A DNA stretch of 39,129 nucleotides. It comes from a bacterium. GTDB taxonomy: Bacteria > Armatimonadota > Zipacnadia > Zipacnadales > Zipacnadaceae. A model generated the notes under the pieces. That model was not told where the DNA came from and did no database searches. It saw only the letters and a list, made by a program, of their open reading frames with translations. Below, piece by piece: positions 26,963-35,074 of the stretch; within the stretch, counting starts at the first letter, position 1, and each line of letters opens with the position of its first letter. The translations under genes and the position numbers were made by a program. The DNA is taken from the NCBI GenBank assembly GCA_030602615.1, contig JAUVZM010000019.1, positions 1-39,129 on the forward strand, read 5' to 3'.

Positions 26963-28000
26963 CTATTGGGAATTGCGCTGCTCAGCGGCAAGTTCGCGAA
27001 GCAGTTCGTGCTGCCGGGTGGTCAGGCGATTGGGAACTGCTACCTGGATATGCACGATTAGGTCGCCGCGTCGCGGTGAATCCATGTCCACAACTCCGCA
27101 TTCAGCGACCTTCAGCTCTGTGCCCGGCTGAGTGCCCGGTGGTATCTGCAGCTTGGCCTCACCGTCAAGTGTGGGAATTGTTATCGTCTCGCCCAGAGCG
27201 GCCTGTGTAAAACTGATCGTCAGATCCGTATGCAGATCCCGGCCCTCGCGCTCAAACAGTTCATGGGGCTCAACGTGTACTACCACGTACAGATCGCCGC
27301 TGCGCCCCTCTGAGACAGCGTCGCCGGCGCCGCGCAGTACCAACTCTTGGCGGTCGGCGATGCCAGCGGGGGTGGAGATTTCTATCTCTTCATCAACTTC
27401 CCCCACACCTTGCCCAGCGCACGCTTGACAGACCTGTTCAGCCATTTCCCCCTGTCCGCCGCAGTCCGGACAGACGGTAACGGTTGTCATCACGCCCATA
27501 AAGGTGCGTTGCTGGCGGCGAACCTGCCCGATTCCGTTGCAGGTCAGGCAGCGTCTGGTTCCGGTACCTGGCTCCCTGCCGCTTCCGCTGCAGCGCTGGC
27601 ACTGGCCGATCCGCTGGTATTTGAGGGTGCGACTGGCGCCGGTAAGTACTTCCGCCAGGCTGATGGTTACCTCTGCCTGGATATTGTGTCCGCGAGTTCG
27701 CCGCGAGGTCCGTGCAAACGGGGAGCCACCGAAGGCTTGCTCAAAGATCTCAAAGATATCGGGCATCCCTCCGGGGAACCAGTCGCCGGGCGCTCCGCCC
27801 CGGTCGTATTGCCGGCGCTTCCTCGAATCTGACAGCACGGCGTAGGCTTCGCTGATCTGCTTGAACCTGCGCTCAGCGCTCGGGTCGCCGTTGTTCACAT
27901 CCGGGTGATACTTGCGGGCAAGGCGACGGTAAGCTCGTTTAATTTCCGTATTGGAGGCTCCCGGCTCAACGTCCAGAACCTCATAGTAATCCGTGGGCAC
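26963..28000 (-). CDS. dnaJ: Chaperone DnaJ (Hsp40)
   Basis: Co-chaperone that stimulates DnaK ATPase. 345 residues: J-domain 3-70 with YHPDV (HPD at 32-34), a short Gly/Phe region with [13 protein letters not shown], then the zinc domain with all four Cys motifs ([32 protein letters not shown]), and two C-terminal substrate-binding domains. It is a little shorter than the classical 370-380 because the G/F linker is brief. The start is GTG 27998-28000 with no clear ribosome site. dnaK and grpE are not adjacent; rpoZ lies 41 bases upstream. Confidence 0.97.
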   Translation of the reverse strand: MPTDYYEVLDVEPGASNTEIKRAYRRLARKYHPDVNNGDPSAERRFKQISEAYAVLSDSRKRRQYDRGGAPGDWFPGGMPDIFEIFEQAFGGSPFARTSRRTRGHNIQAEVTISLAEVLTGASRTLKYQRIGQCQRCSGSGREPGTGTRRCLTCNGIGQVRRQQRTFMGVMTTVTVCPDCGGQGEMAEQVCQACAGQGVGEVDEEIEISTPAGIADRQELVLRGAGDAVSEGRSGDLYVVVHVEPHELFEREGRDLHTDLTISFTQAALGETITIPTLDGEAKLQIPPGTQPGTELKVAECGVVDMDSPRRGDLIVHIQVAVPNRLTTRQHELLRELAAEQRNSQ

Positions 28001-28041
28001 GACGACTAATCACCACACTGCCGCAGGCTTATGCCCGAGAC

Positions 28042-28332
28042 CTAGCTTTCTTCCTCATTCTGGTCCATAATCTGTTCAATATCTCCGCGTCGCTCCAAGT
28101 ACGAGCTCTCCTCTGGCGCCGCAGAGTCTTCCGCGCTTGACTCTTCTATGGGCTTCAAGACAATGCTGCCTTCGGCAATCTCCTGCAAAGCAATTGTCAA
28201 CGGGTTCTTTGCGTCAGTATCAACCAGGGGTCTGGCTCCCCCACGAAGCTGTTTGGCGCGCTTGGCTGCTGCCACTACTAGATCGTATGAGCTCCCCAAT
28301 CGGTCGATCAATTCCTCGACAAATTCGTCCAT
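28042..28332 (-). CDS. rpoZ: RNA polymerase omega subunit
   Basis: 96-residue omega subunit, which helps fold beta-prime and assemble RNA polymerase. The core MDEFVEELIDRLGSSYDLVV, AAAKRAKQLRGG and KNPLTIALQEIAEGSIVL is typical; residues 62-96 form an acidic tail. ATG 28330-28332 is chosen because the product then starts at the usual omega N-terminus; a longer in-frame version from 28413 would add 27 unrelated residues. AGGGGG lies about 11 bases upstream. It leads the leftward unit behind its own promoter and a structured leader of about 195 nt. Confidence 0.88.
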   Translation of the reverse strand: MDEFVEELIDRLGSSYDLVVAAAKRAKQLRGGARPLVDTDAKNPLTIALQEIAEGSIVLKPIEESSAEDSAAPEESSYLERRGDIEQIMDQNEEES

Positions 28333-28358
28333 TAAGTAACTACCCCCTGAATCAGCAT
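28332..28358 (-). other. Possible 8-codon upstream ORF coupled to rpoZ
   Basis: Reading leftward, an ATG at 28356-28358 opens eight codons (MLIQGVVT) ending in a TAA whose last A is the first base of the rpoZ ATG (TAATG). Such an overlap can couple translation. It may be chance; the mini-ORF has no strong ribosome site of its own. Confidence 0.25.
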
Positions 28359-28375
28359 TCGTCCGTAACTTGGCA

Positions 28376-28410
28376 GTGCTGTTGGCTACCTGCCAACATA
28401 CAAACAGCAC
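28376..28410 (-). promoter_or_regulatory. Hairpin in the rpoZ leader
   Basis: GTTGGC 28381-28386 pairs with GCCAAC 28392-28397 around a five-base loop. The flanks GTGCTGTT 28376-28383 and AACAGCAC 28403-28410 are also exact complements and partly compete with the inner stem. It lies 44 bases before the rpoZ start. There is no U-run, so it is not a terminator; a regulatory or stabilising role is possible. Confidence 0.35.
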
Positions 28411-28531
28411 CACCGCGTCCCACTGCCGGCGGCATATACGCCCACCAGGTGCGCAAACTCGGTTTCAGCAGGATTACGTGGTGCGGCCGGTCACGTCGCC
28501 CAATCCGACAATTCTACTAAAGTAGGCTAAT

Positions 28532-28560
28532 AGTATAGACTAACCACGAAGGGCTGTCAA
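28532..28560 (-). promoter_or_regulatory. Near-consensus promoter for the rpoZ-dnaJ-prmA-kds unit
   Basis: On the minus strand TTGACA (28560 to 28555) is followed after 17 bases by TATACT (28537 to 28532). The -35 overlaps the purM stop codon, so the two leftward units abut. It is the only strong promoter seen before the leftward genes down to the UbiA gene. Confidence 0.8.
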
Positions 28561-29609
28561 ATATCTCGACCGGCCATCTGTACCGGCGGAGCCTCGGCTG
28601 GTGCCGTTTGCACCTCGCCGATCATCTGTACAGTGTGGCCGCGCTCGGCCAGATGGCTGACTGTTGCATCGGCCTCATCTGGGGCGACAACTGCAATCAT
28701 GCCCACGCCCATATTGAAGGTCCGCCACATATCGTCAGTGGGGACATTGCCTAACTGTTGGATCAGCCCGAATATGGGCTGAGGCGGGAGGGGAGAGGTA
28801 TCCACCTTAGCGGTCAGGTTATTAGGAATTACCCGGGCCAGGTTGCCGGCGATGCCGCCGCCGGTCACATGTACCAGCGCGTGCGGGCGGATGCCTGTCT
28901 CCTGCAGGGACACCAGGTCCTGAGCGTAGACCTTGGTAGGCTCGAGCAGCTCCTCGCCCAGCGTCCGGCCCAACTCGGGGATATGCTTCTCCAGCGGCAG
29001 CTTGGCCACCTCCAGCAGCACTTTTCGCGCCAGCGAGTAACCGTTGCTGTGTAGACCCGAGGAGGCCAGGCCAATGATGACATCACCGGCTGCTACTGCT
29101 GATCCATCAATGATTTGGTCGCGCTCCACCACACCGGTGGCAAAGCCCACCAGATCGTACTCGCCTTCCTGATAAAATCCGGGCAGCTCAGCGGTTTCCC
29201 CACCGATCAGGGCGCAACCGGCAATCTGGCAGGCCTCCGCAACTCCCCGGACGACTTCGGCGGCCACGTGCGGCTTCAGTTTGCCCACGCCCAGATAATC
29301 CAGAAAGAAGAGCGGCCGGGCGCCCTGACAGACGATATCATCCACACACATCGCCACGCAGTCCTGCCCGATGGTATCGTGCCTGTCGAGTGCGAAGGCG
29401 ATCTTGAGCTTTGTGCCCACTGAGTCGGTGCCGGAGACCAATACCGGCTCGCGCCATCCCTCGCCCAGCGCGAACATTCCGCCAAAGTCAGCCAGCCCTG
29501 TCAGAACGTTTTCGTTGTGAGTGGCGCGCACCGCCTCGCTCATCAGCTCTACAGCGCGCTGGCCGGCCTCAATATCCACACCAGCATCCTTATATGTAAA
29601 CTGGCGCAT
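28557..29609 (-). CDS. purM: Phosphoribosylformylglycinamidine cyclo-ligase (AIR synthetase)
   Basis: ATP-dependent ring closure of FGAM to aminoimidazole ribotide, step five of purine synthesis. 350 residues with the start YKDAGVDIEAGQRAVELM, VSGTDSVGTKLKIAF, DCVAMCVDDIVCQGARPLFF, ALIGGETAELPGFY, VIIGLASSGLHSNGYSLAR and HVTGGGIAGNLARV, all PurM signatures. AAGGAG seven bases before ATG 29609. It is the last gene of mlaE-...-purDEFM; purF ends 46 bases upstream. Confidence 0.98.
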   Translation of the reverse strand: MRQFTYKDAGVDIEAGQRAVELMSEAVRATHNENVLTGLADFGGMFALGEGWREPVLVSGTDSVGTKLKIAFALDRHDTIGQDCVAMCVDDIVCQGARPLFFLDYLGVGKLKPHVAAEVVRGVAEACQIAGCALIGGETAELPGFYQEGEYDLVGFATGVVERDQIIDGSAVAAGDVIIGLASSGLHSNGYSLARKVLLEVAKLPLEKHIPELGRTLGEELLEPTKVYAQDLVSLQETGIRPHALVHVTGGGIAGNLARVIPNNLTAKVDTSPLPPQPIFGLIQQLGNVPTDDMWRTFNMGVGMIAVVAPDEADATVSHLAERGHTVQMIGEVQTAPAEAPPVQMAGRDI

Positions 29610-29641
29610 CAGGTGGCTCCTTTTCCTAGCTGGGTGTGCGG

Positions 29642-29653
29642 CTCAGATCTGAG
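29642..29653. repeat. 12-bp palindrome in the purF-purM gap
   Basis: CTCAGATCTGAG is a perfect palindrome just after the purF stop. It may fold as a small mRNA hairpin or be a protein site; there is no further support. Confidence 0.2.
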
Positions 29654-29655
29654 AC

Positions 29656-31125
29656 CTATTTCACGTCCTCCGTCTCCAGCATTGCCTTGGAGATCTTCAC
29701 AGCTTCGGGGATCGGAATAGGATAACGGGCGTCGAAGCAGGCGGTGCAGAAGTTATTCTTAGGCAGGCCCACTGCTTTGACCAGATTAGGCATAGTGAGG
29801 TATTCCAAGCTGTCAGCGCCCAGGTGGTCGCGGATCTCTTCTACGGTCATGCGGGCGGCAATAAGCTCCTCCTGGGTCGAGGTATCGATGCCGTAGAAGC
29901 ACGGATAGCGGAGCGGCGGGCAGTTGATGCGCAGGTGCACTTCTCGGGCTCCGGCTTCTCGCAGCAGGCTGATCTCCGGGCCGGTGGTGGTACCACGCAC
30001 AATGGAGTCGTCCACTACTACCAGTCGTTTTCCGGCAATGGCCTCTTTCAGCGGAGCCAGCTTGATATGTACCCCCAGGTCGCGCAGGCGCTGGTCAGGC
30101 GTGATGAAGGTGCGGTGAATATAGCGGTTCTTAATGAATCCTTGTCCGTAGGGAATACCGGAGACTTCCGCATATCCTACGGCATGCGGTATACCGGACT
30201 CGGGAACCGGGATGACCAGGTCGGCGTCGGCCGGGGCCTGCTGGGCCAGCAGATTGCCCATCCGCTGGCGAGTCGTGTAGATATTGCGGCCGTAGATATG
30301 GCTGTCGGGGCGGGCGAAGTAGATGAATTCGAAGATGCACATAGCCTTGCGTTCTGGCTCAAAGACTTGGATGGCCTCCATGCCCGATTTACTGAAAGTG
30401 ACTATCTGGCCCGGCTCGACCTCTCGCACGAACCTGGCTCCGATCACGTGCAGGGCACAACTCTCCGAGGAGATTACCCATCCGTCGTTATTTAGGCGGC
30501 CGATGCACAAAGGCCGTACCCCGTGGGGATCACGAACCGCGATGATTCGATCCGGCACCATTATCCCCAGTGAATAAGCTCCCTGCATCCTGTGCATTGC
30601 CTCAGCAATGGCCAATTCCAGGCTGGGCGCACTGGATTGCTCGATCAGGCGCAGGATTACTTCCGTATCTGTAGTGGAGCTGAACTCAACGCCCTCCTCG
30701 GATAGCTGCTCACGGAGGTGGAAAGTATTTACCAGGTTTCCGTTGTGGCCGATGGCAAACGGCCCGCTGCGGTGTTCCCCTATCAGTGGCTGAGCGTTAG
30801 CTGCGCTGGTGGTGCCGGTGGTTGAGTAGCGAACGTGTCCCAAGGCGACTTGTCCGCGCAGCCGCTCGATAGTCTCTTCGTCAAATACTGTCGAGACCAG
30901 TCCCATGCCGGTGTGATACTCGATTTTGCCGTTGTGCCCGACCGCAATGCCGGCACTTTCCTGCCCCCGATGCTGCAGAGCGTACAGACCAAAATAAGAA
31001 AGGCGAGCGACATCGTGAGTGGGAGCGTATATTCCGAAGACCCCGCATTTCTCGTGGCAGCTTGGATGTGCCAGCAGCCGGTGCTGTGCCTGCTTCTCAC
31101 GGGCTGAGCTCCTTGCGTCTGCCAT
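29656..31125 (-). CDS. purF: Amidophosphoribosyltransferase
   Basis: First committed step of purine synthesis: PRPP and glutamine to phosphoribosylamine. 489 residues. A propeptide of 26 residues precedes the catalytic Cys27 (CGVFGIYAP), as in Bacillus-type enzymes that self-process. The glutaminase half has LQHRGQESAGIAV and the GHNGNLVN segment; the PRTase half has the PRPP loop VVVDDSIVRGTTTGPE. Cys residues in CIFEFIYFARPDS, RYPCFYGID and NFCTACFDARYP match the four ligands of the 4Fe-4S type. The window also encodes an Fe-S scaffold protein. purE lies 54 bases upstream. Confidence 0.98.
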   Translation of the reverse strand: MADARSSAREKQAQHRLLAHPSCHEKCGVFGIYAPTHDVARLSYFGLYALQHRGQESAGIAVGHNGKIEYHTGMGLVSTVFDEETIERLRGQVALGHVRYSTTGTTSAANAQPLIGEHRSGPFAIGHNGNLVNTFHLREQLSEEGVEFSSTTDTEVILRLIEQSSAPSLELAIAEAMHRMQGAYSLGIMVPDRIIAVRDPHGVRPLCIGRLNNDGWVISSESCALHVIGARFVREVEPGQIVTFSKSGMEAIQVFEPERKAMCIFEFIYFARPDSHIYGRNIYTTRQRMGNLLAQQAPADADLVIPVPESGIPHAVGYAEVSGIPYGQGFIKNRYIHRTFITPDQRLRDLGVHIKLAPLKEAIAGKRLVVVDDSIVRGTTTGPEISLLREAGAREVHLRINCPPLRYPCFYGIDTSTQEELIAARMTVEEIRDHLGADSLEYLTMPNLVKAVGLPKNNFCTACFDARYPIPIPEAVKISKAMLETEDVK

Positions 31126-31179
31126 TATGTCACCCGACCTTGTAGTTGGTGAAGTCTCTTGGGTCAGTGTTTGAATCCA

Positions 31180-31692
31180 TTATCGGCTGTCCCGGGCGGA
31201 TTCTTCGACGCGGGTTGCCTTTTCTTCAGTCGATCTGCGCATCTGCTCTTTGAGGTCATGTAGTCTTTCGGCTAGCTGAGTATCGCTGAGGGCCAGGATT
31301 TGCGCGGCCAGCAGACCAGCATTTTGCGCAGTGTCAACTCCCACGGTCGCCACGGGCACGCCTGGTGGCATCTGTACGATAGAATACAGTGCGTCCAACC
31401 CACCAATCGGGGAACTGGATATGGGTACGCCGATCACGGGCAATATAGTGTGAGCCGCTATCACACCGGGGAGGTGGGCGGCCCAGCCGGCTGCGGCAAT
31501 AATAACCTTGATGCCCCGCTGCTGGGCTGTCTGGGCATACTCGGCAGCCCGCTGCGGACTGCGGTGGGCGGAAGCGACCGTGGCCGCAAAGGTGATCTGG
31601 AGTTGGTGCAGCACCTCCAGAGCCGGACGCATAATCTCCAGGTCCGAGTCGCTGCCCAGTACGATGCCAACCTGCGGTGATTCGTCAGCCAC
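31180..31692 (-). CDS. purE: N5-carboxyaminoimidazole ribonucleotide mutase
   Basis: Converts N5-CAIR to CAIR in purine synthesis (class I PurE). 170 residues with VGIVLGSDSDLEIMRPALEV, TVASAHRSPQRAAEYA (catalytic His-Arg), IIAAAGWAAHLPGVIAAHT and VIGVPISSSPIGGLDALYSI. The start is GTG 31690-31692, with GGAGG nine bases upstream inside purD and an eight-base overlap with the purD stop. A longer in-frame version to 31755 adds 21 unrelated residues. The ATP-dependent partner PurK is not nearby. Confidence 0.95.
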   Translation of the reverse strand: MADESPQVGIVLGSDSDLEIMRPALEVLHQLQITFAATVASAHRSPQRAAEYAQTAQQRGIKVIIAAAGWAAHLPGVIAAHTILPVIGVPISSSPIGGLDALYSIVQMPPGVPVATVGVDTAQNAGLLAAQILALSDTQLAERLHDLKEQMRRSTEEKATRVEESARDSR

Positions 31693-32968
31693 TGTGTTCG
31701 GCCTCCACTGCTCGCTGTGCAATGTCAGTGCGGTGGTATTTGCTCTCAAAATCAATTATTGCTGCGGCCTGATAGGCACGCTCGCGGGCCGCCTCGTAGC
31801 TTGCGCCCAGCGCAGTTACCCCCAGCACCCGCCCACCGTCAGTTACTAATTGTCCGTTCTGGCGGGCTGTGCCGGCGTGGAAGATCATCACATCTTCCCG
31901 GCCTGCTACCTGGGCCAGTCCGCTGATAGGCTTGCCGGTCTCGTAGCTGCGTGGATAACCACCTGAGGCCAGCACCACACACACGCAGCGATCCTCGGTC
32001 CAGTGGATATCAACCTCATCGAGACGGCCCTCGACGGTAGCTTGCAGTATTGCGACCAGGTCGCCGTCAAGTCGGGGCAGGACCACCTGGGTTTCGGGGT
32101 CGCCGAAACGGCAGTTATATTCCAGCAGCTTGGGGCCCTGATCGGTAAGGATGCAGCCGGCATAGAGCGTTCCCACATAGGGGGTACCTTCGGCGGCCAT
32201 TGCCTCGATCGTCGGCCTGATCAGTTGGTTGATGATGTAGTCAAATATCTCGCTGTCCACTGCGGGAACCGGTGAATAGCAGCCCATTCCACCAGTATTG
32301 GGGCCGACATCACCGTCACCGATGGGTTTGTAGTCCTGGGAGGGCACCATGGGCACGACGGTTTCTCCGTCAGTAAAAACCTTTATCGAGCATTCCTGGC
32401 CGATCAGACATTCTTCAACAATCACCGTCTCGCCGGCGCTGCCGTACTCTCCCTGCTCCAGGCACAGGTCAATGTGGGCTTCGGCCTCGGCTACCGTTTG
32501 CGCCACTTCGACGCCCTTCCCGCTGGCCAGTCCGTCGGCCTTCACTACAATAGGCGCGCCCTGCTGGCGCACGTAGGTCTTGGCTGCCGAACTGTCGGTG
32601 AAGACTTCAAACTGGATATGATCAATGTCGTGCTTGCGTAGCAGCTCGCGGGTAAACGACTTGCTGCCCTCCAGGCGGGCGGCTGCTTGAGAGGGGCCAT
32701 ATATGGTCAGGCCCCGCTCAGCAAATAGATCGGCAATACCCGCGACCAGTGGGGCTTCCGGCCCGGCGACGGTTAGATCAATACTCTCCTGCTCGGCAAA
32801 GTCAGCCAATCCGGGCAGGTCATCCGCTGGCAGGTCTACGCAGGTGGCAATCTGTGCCATTCCGCCGTTGCCCGGCGCGCAGTAGATCTGGTCAACCATC
32901 GGACTCTGGGCCAGTTTCCAGGTAAGTGTGTGCTCACGGCCACCAGAGCCAACAATTAGTATCTTCAT
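31685..32968 (-). CDS. purD: Phosphoribosylamine-glycine ligase (GAR synthetase)
   Basis: ATP-grasp enzyme joining glycine to phosphoribosylamine. 427 residues: N-terminal domain MKILIVGSGGREHTLTWKL, then ATP-grasp with VVKADGLASGKGVEVAQT, IVEECLIGQECSIKVFTDG, GPNTGGMGCYSPVPA and LLEYNCRFGDPETQVVLPRL. ATG 32966-32968 shares its A with the dnaB stop (TGATG), with GAGGA six bases upstream. Standard length. It is the first purine gene in the unit. Confidence 0.98.
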   Translation of the reverse strand: MKILIVGSGGREHTLTWKLAQSPMVDQIYCAPGNGGMAQIATCVDLPADDLPGLADFAEQESIDLTVAGPEAPLVAGIADLFAERGLTIYGPSQAAARLEGSKSFTRELLRKHDIDHIQFEVFTDSSAAKTYVRQQGAPIVVKADGLASGKGVEVAQTVAEAEAHIDLCLEQGEYGSAGETVIVEECLIGQECSIKVFTDGETVVPMVPSQDYKPIGDGDVGPNTGGMGCYSPVPAVDSEIFDYIINQLIRPTIEAMAAEGTPYVGTLYAGCILTDQGPKLLEYNCRFGDPETQVVLPRLDGDLVAILQATVEGRLDEVDIHWTEDRCVCVVLASGGYPRSYETGKPISGLAQVAGREDVMIFHAGTARQNGQLVTDGGRVLGVTALGASYEAARERAYQAAAIIDFESKYHRTDIAQRAVEAEHSG

Positions 32969-34398
32969 CAACGGTCCTCGTCATCTCTGTGTGGGGTAGT
33001 GTCGAAGAATAGCCGGTAGGCCGGATGAAAGATCACGTCAACAGTGCCGACCGGGCCGTTGCGGTGCTTGGCAATGATAACTTCCGCTTTGTCAGGCTGG
33101 GTGAAATCAGCGGTGGATGGCTCTGCTTCGCCACCTTCCCATTCTTGCGGCTTTTTTCGCTGATAATATTGTGGTCGGAACAGAAAGCAGACCAGGTCGG
33201 CTTCCGCCTCTATCGAGCCACTTTCGGCCAGATCAGAGAGGATGGGGCGTTTGTCCTCACGCTGCTCAACGCGGCGGCTGAGCTGGGACAGCACTACCAC
33301 GGGAATGTCTAACTCTCGCGATAGCGCTTTCAGCGACCTGGCCACCAGCGACACTTCTTGATGACGGCTGTCGCCGGCATAACGCCCGCCGCCCGAAATG
33401 AGCTGCAGATAGTCCACGATTATCAATCCGATGTCGTACTGTGACTTCAATCGGCGAGCCTTCGAGCGCAGCTCCAGGATCGGTATTGCGGGGGTGTCGT
33501 CCACGAAGATCGGCGCCTGGGGCAGGTAGGTCAATGCCTGACCGATGTTGCTCCAGTCCTCTTCGCGGGCCATACCCTGGCGCAGCGCCCAGCCATTTAC
33601 TCGGGCTTGCGCGCATAGCAGCAGTTCCGCCAACTGACCTTTGGACATCTCCAGGCTGAATATCCCTACCCCCACTTGGTGCTGGACGGCGGCGTGGAGG
33701 GCAAAGTTGGCCACGGCCATAGAGGTTTTGCCCATTGACGGCCTTCCCGCCACGATAATCAGGTCGCCGTCCTGGAGGCCCGCGGTACGCTTGTCTAGCT
33801 CCCTTAGCCCCGTGGGCACCCCCGTGAGGTAGCCGGGCTGGCGGAAGATCCTGTCGAGCTTCTCAAATGTCTCGGTGACCAACGGCCCCACTGATACGAA
33901 GTCGGCGGAAATGCGCCGCTGCGCCACCTCAAAGATATTCTGCTCGGCACGGTCTAGCACTTCGCCGACATCCTCGGGGTTTTCGTAGGCCAGGCCCTGG
34001 ATGTCGGCTCCGGCTCGAATGAGCTTGCGCAGCAGCGACTTCTCCGCCACGATATTGGCGTAGCGCGTCACGTGGGCTGCCGTGGGCACCTTGCCAATCA
34101 GCGCGGTAAGGTAGTCCCCACCCCCCACGGTCTCAATATGGCCGGTGCGGCGCAACTCGGCACTGACGGTGATCAGATCCACAGGCTCATTGCGCTGGGC
34201 CACGGCCGACATTGCCCGGAATATCAGGCGGTGGGCTTCGGGATAGAAGTCGTCTTCTTCGACTATGGACATAGCCCGGGCAGTCGCGCCTGGCTCGATA
34301 AGCATAGCTCCGAGTGTGGCCTGCTCGGCCTCCAGGTCGTGCGGTGGTGCCTTGTCCGCGAGTTGCTTGAGTTCGTCAGTAATATCACTGACTGCCAT
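32968..34398 (-). CDS. dnaB: Replicative DNA helicase
   Basis: Hexameric 5'-3' helicase of the replication fork. 476 residues: N-terminal helical domain (DLEAEQATLGAMLIEP, AHRLIFRAMSAV), linker, and RecA-like domain with P-loop VAGRPSMGKTSMA, FSLEMSKGQL, Walker B LIIVDYLQLISGG, VVVLSQLSRRVEQR and SDLAESGSIEAEADLVCFL. ATG 34396-34398 starts the product shortly before the conserved PPHDLEAEQ; an in-frame start at 34461 would add 21 unlike residues. No intein is seen. rplI-dnaB is a common neighbourhood. Confidence 0.97.
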   Translation of the reverse strand: MAVSDITDELKQLADKAPPHDLEAEQATLGAMLIEPGATARAMSIVEEDDFYPEAHRLIFRAMSAVAQRNEPVDLITVSAELRRTGHIETVGGGDYLTALIGKVPTAAHVTRYANIVAEKSLLRKLIRAGADIQGLAYENPEDVGEVLDRAEQNIFEVAQRRISADFVSVGPLVTETFEKLDRIFRQPGYLTGVPTGLRELDKRTAGLQDGDLIIVAGRPSMGKTSMAVANFALHAAVQHQVGVGIFSLEMSKGQLAELLLCAQARVNGWALRQGMAREEDWSNIGQALTYLPQAPIFVDDTPAIPILELRSKARRLKSQYDIGLIIVDYLQLISGGGRYAGDSRHQEVSLVARSLKALSRELDIPVVVLSQLSRRVEQREDKRPILSDLAESGSIEAEADLVCFLFRPQYYQRKKPQEWEGGEAEPSTADFTQPDKAEVIIAKHRNGPVGTVDVIFHPAYRLFFDTTPHRDDEDR

Positions 34399-34484
34399 GA
34401 CTATCAGTCCCCACAAGTTTTTTTGCCTGGCAGTGAATCGGCAAAGCCGAGCCGCCTGCAAGCGCCGCAGCGCAACAACACTAC

Positions 34485-35072
34485 CTACTCGGCGCTGTCT
34501 TGTTGTTGCCCGGAATCCTCAATCTCCTCAGGTGTCTCGGATTCTTCAGTGGCAGCAGCGGCTTGCTGCGGCTGTGGTTGCTGTTCGGTCTGTTCGAGCT
34601 CTGGTTGCGCCTGCTCTTCGTCCTCCGTCAATCCAATTACTCTAACCGGCAGCTCAACGGTAACATCCTGATACAGCGACGCACTGATCAAGTAAGCGCC
34701 CTTCTCGCGGATGGGCGTAGGAATATCTACATCATGGCGGCTGATCTCAACTGCATGTTGCTCAGCCACTGCCTCCGCGATATTCTGGGCGGTGACCTCC
34801 CCGTGCAGCCGACCACCTTCACCCACCGAAGCCCGGACGATAAGTGACTTATCCTTCAGTTCTTCCGCCAGTTCCACGGCTTGGGTGCGTTTTTGCTCTT
34901 CACGATCTTCGATGGCTCGTCGTCGGTGCTCAAGTTGCTTGAGATTTCCGGCGGTAGCCTCTACAACCAACTTCTGGGGGATCAGATAGTTGCGAGCGTG
35001 TCCGTCGGCTACCCTGACCACGTCCCCTTCGCGACCCAGATCCGTAATGTCGTCAAGCAATATTACTTCCAT
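34485..35072 (-). CDS. rplI: 50S ribosomal protein L9 with acidic C-terminal extension
   Basis: 195 residues. The first roughly 150 are ordinary L9: MEVILLDDITDLGREGDVVR, VADGHARNYLIPQKLVVEAT, a long central helix and the C-domain VGEGGRLHGEVTAQNIAEAV. The last roughly 45 are Glu/Gln/Pro-rich (LEQTEQQPQPQQ, then EESETPEEIED) with no family match. The ribosome site GAGGAG is formed by the last codons of the MCE gene, two bases apart from this start, so translation is coupled. dnaB follows after 86 bases. Confidence 0.97.
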   Translation of the reverse strand: MEVILLDDITDLGREGDVVRVADGHARNYLIPQKLVVEATAGNLKQLEHRRRAIEDREEQKRTQAVELAEELKDKSLIVRASVGEGGRLHGEVTAQNIAEAVAEQHAVEISRHDVDIPTPIREKGAYLISASLYQDVTVELPVRVIGLTEDEEQAQPELEQTEQQPQPQQAAAATEESETPEEIEDSGQQQDSAE

Positions 35073-35074
35073 CT

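Noticed and set aside
28333-28413. Longer rpoZ product from 28413
   Set aside because: The extra 27 residues are encoded by the hairpin leader and do not resemble omega; ATG 28332 fits the family start.
34399-34484. Terminator between rplI and dnaB
   Set aside because: A small CGGC/GCCG stem is present, but the adjacent run is of A, not U, on the transcribed strand.
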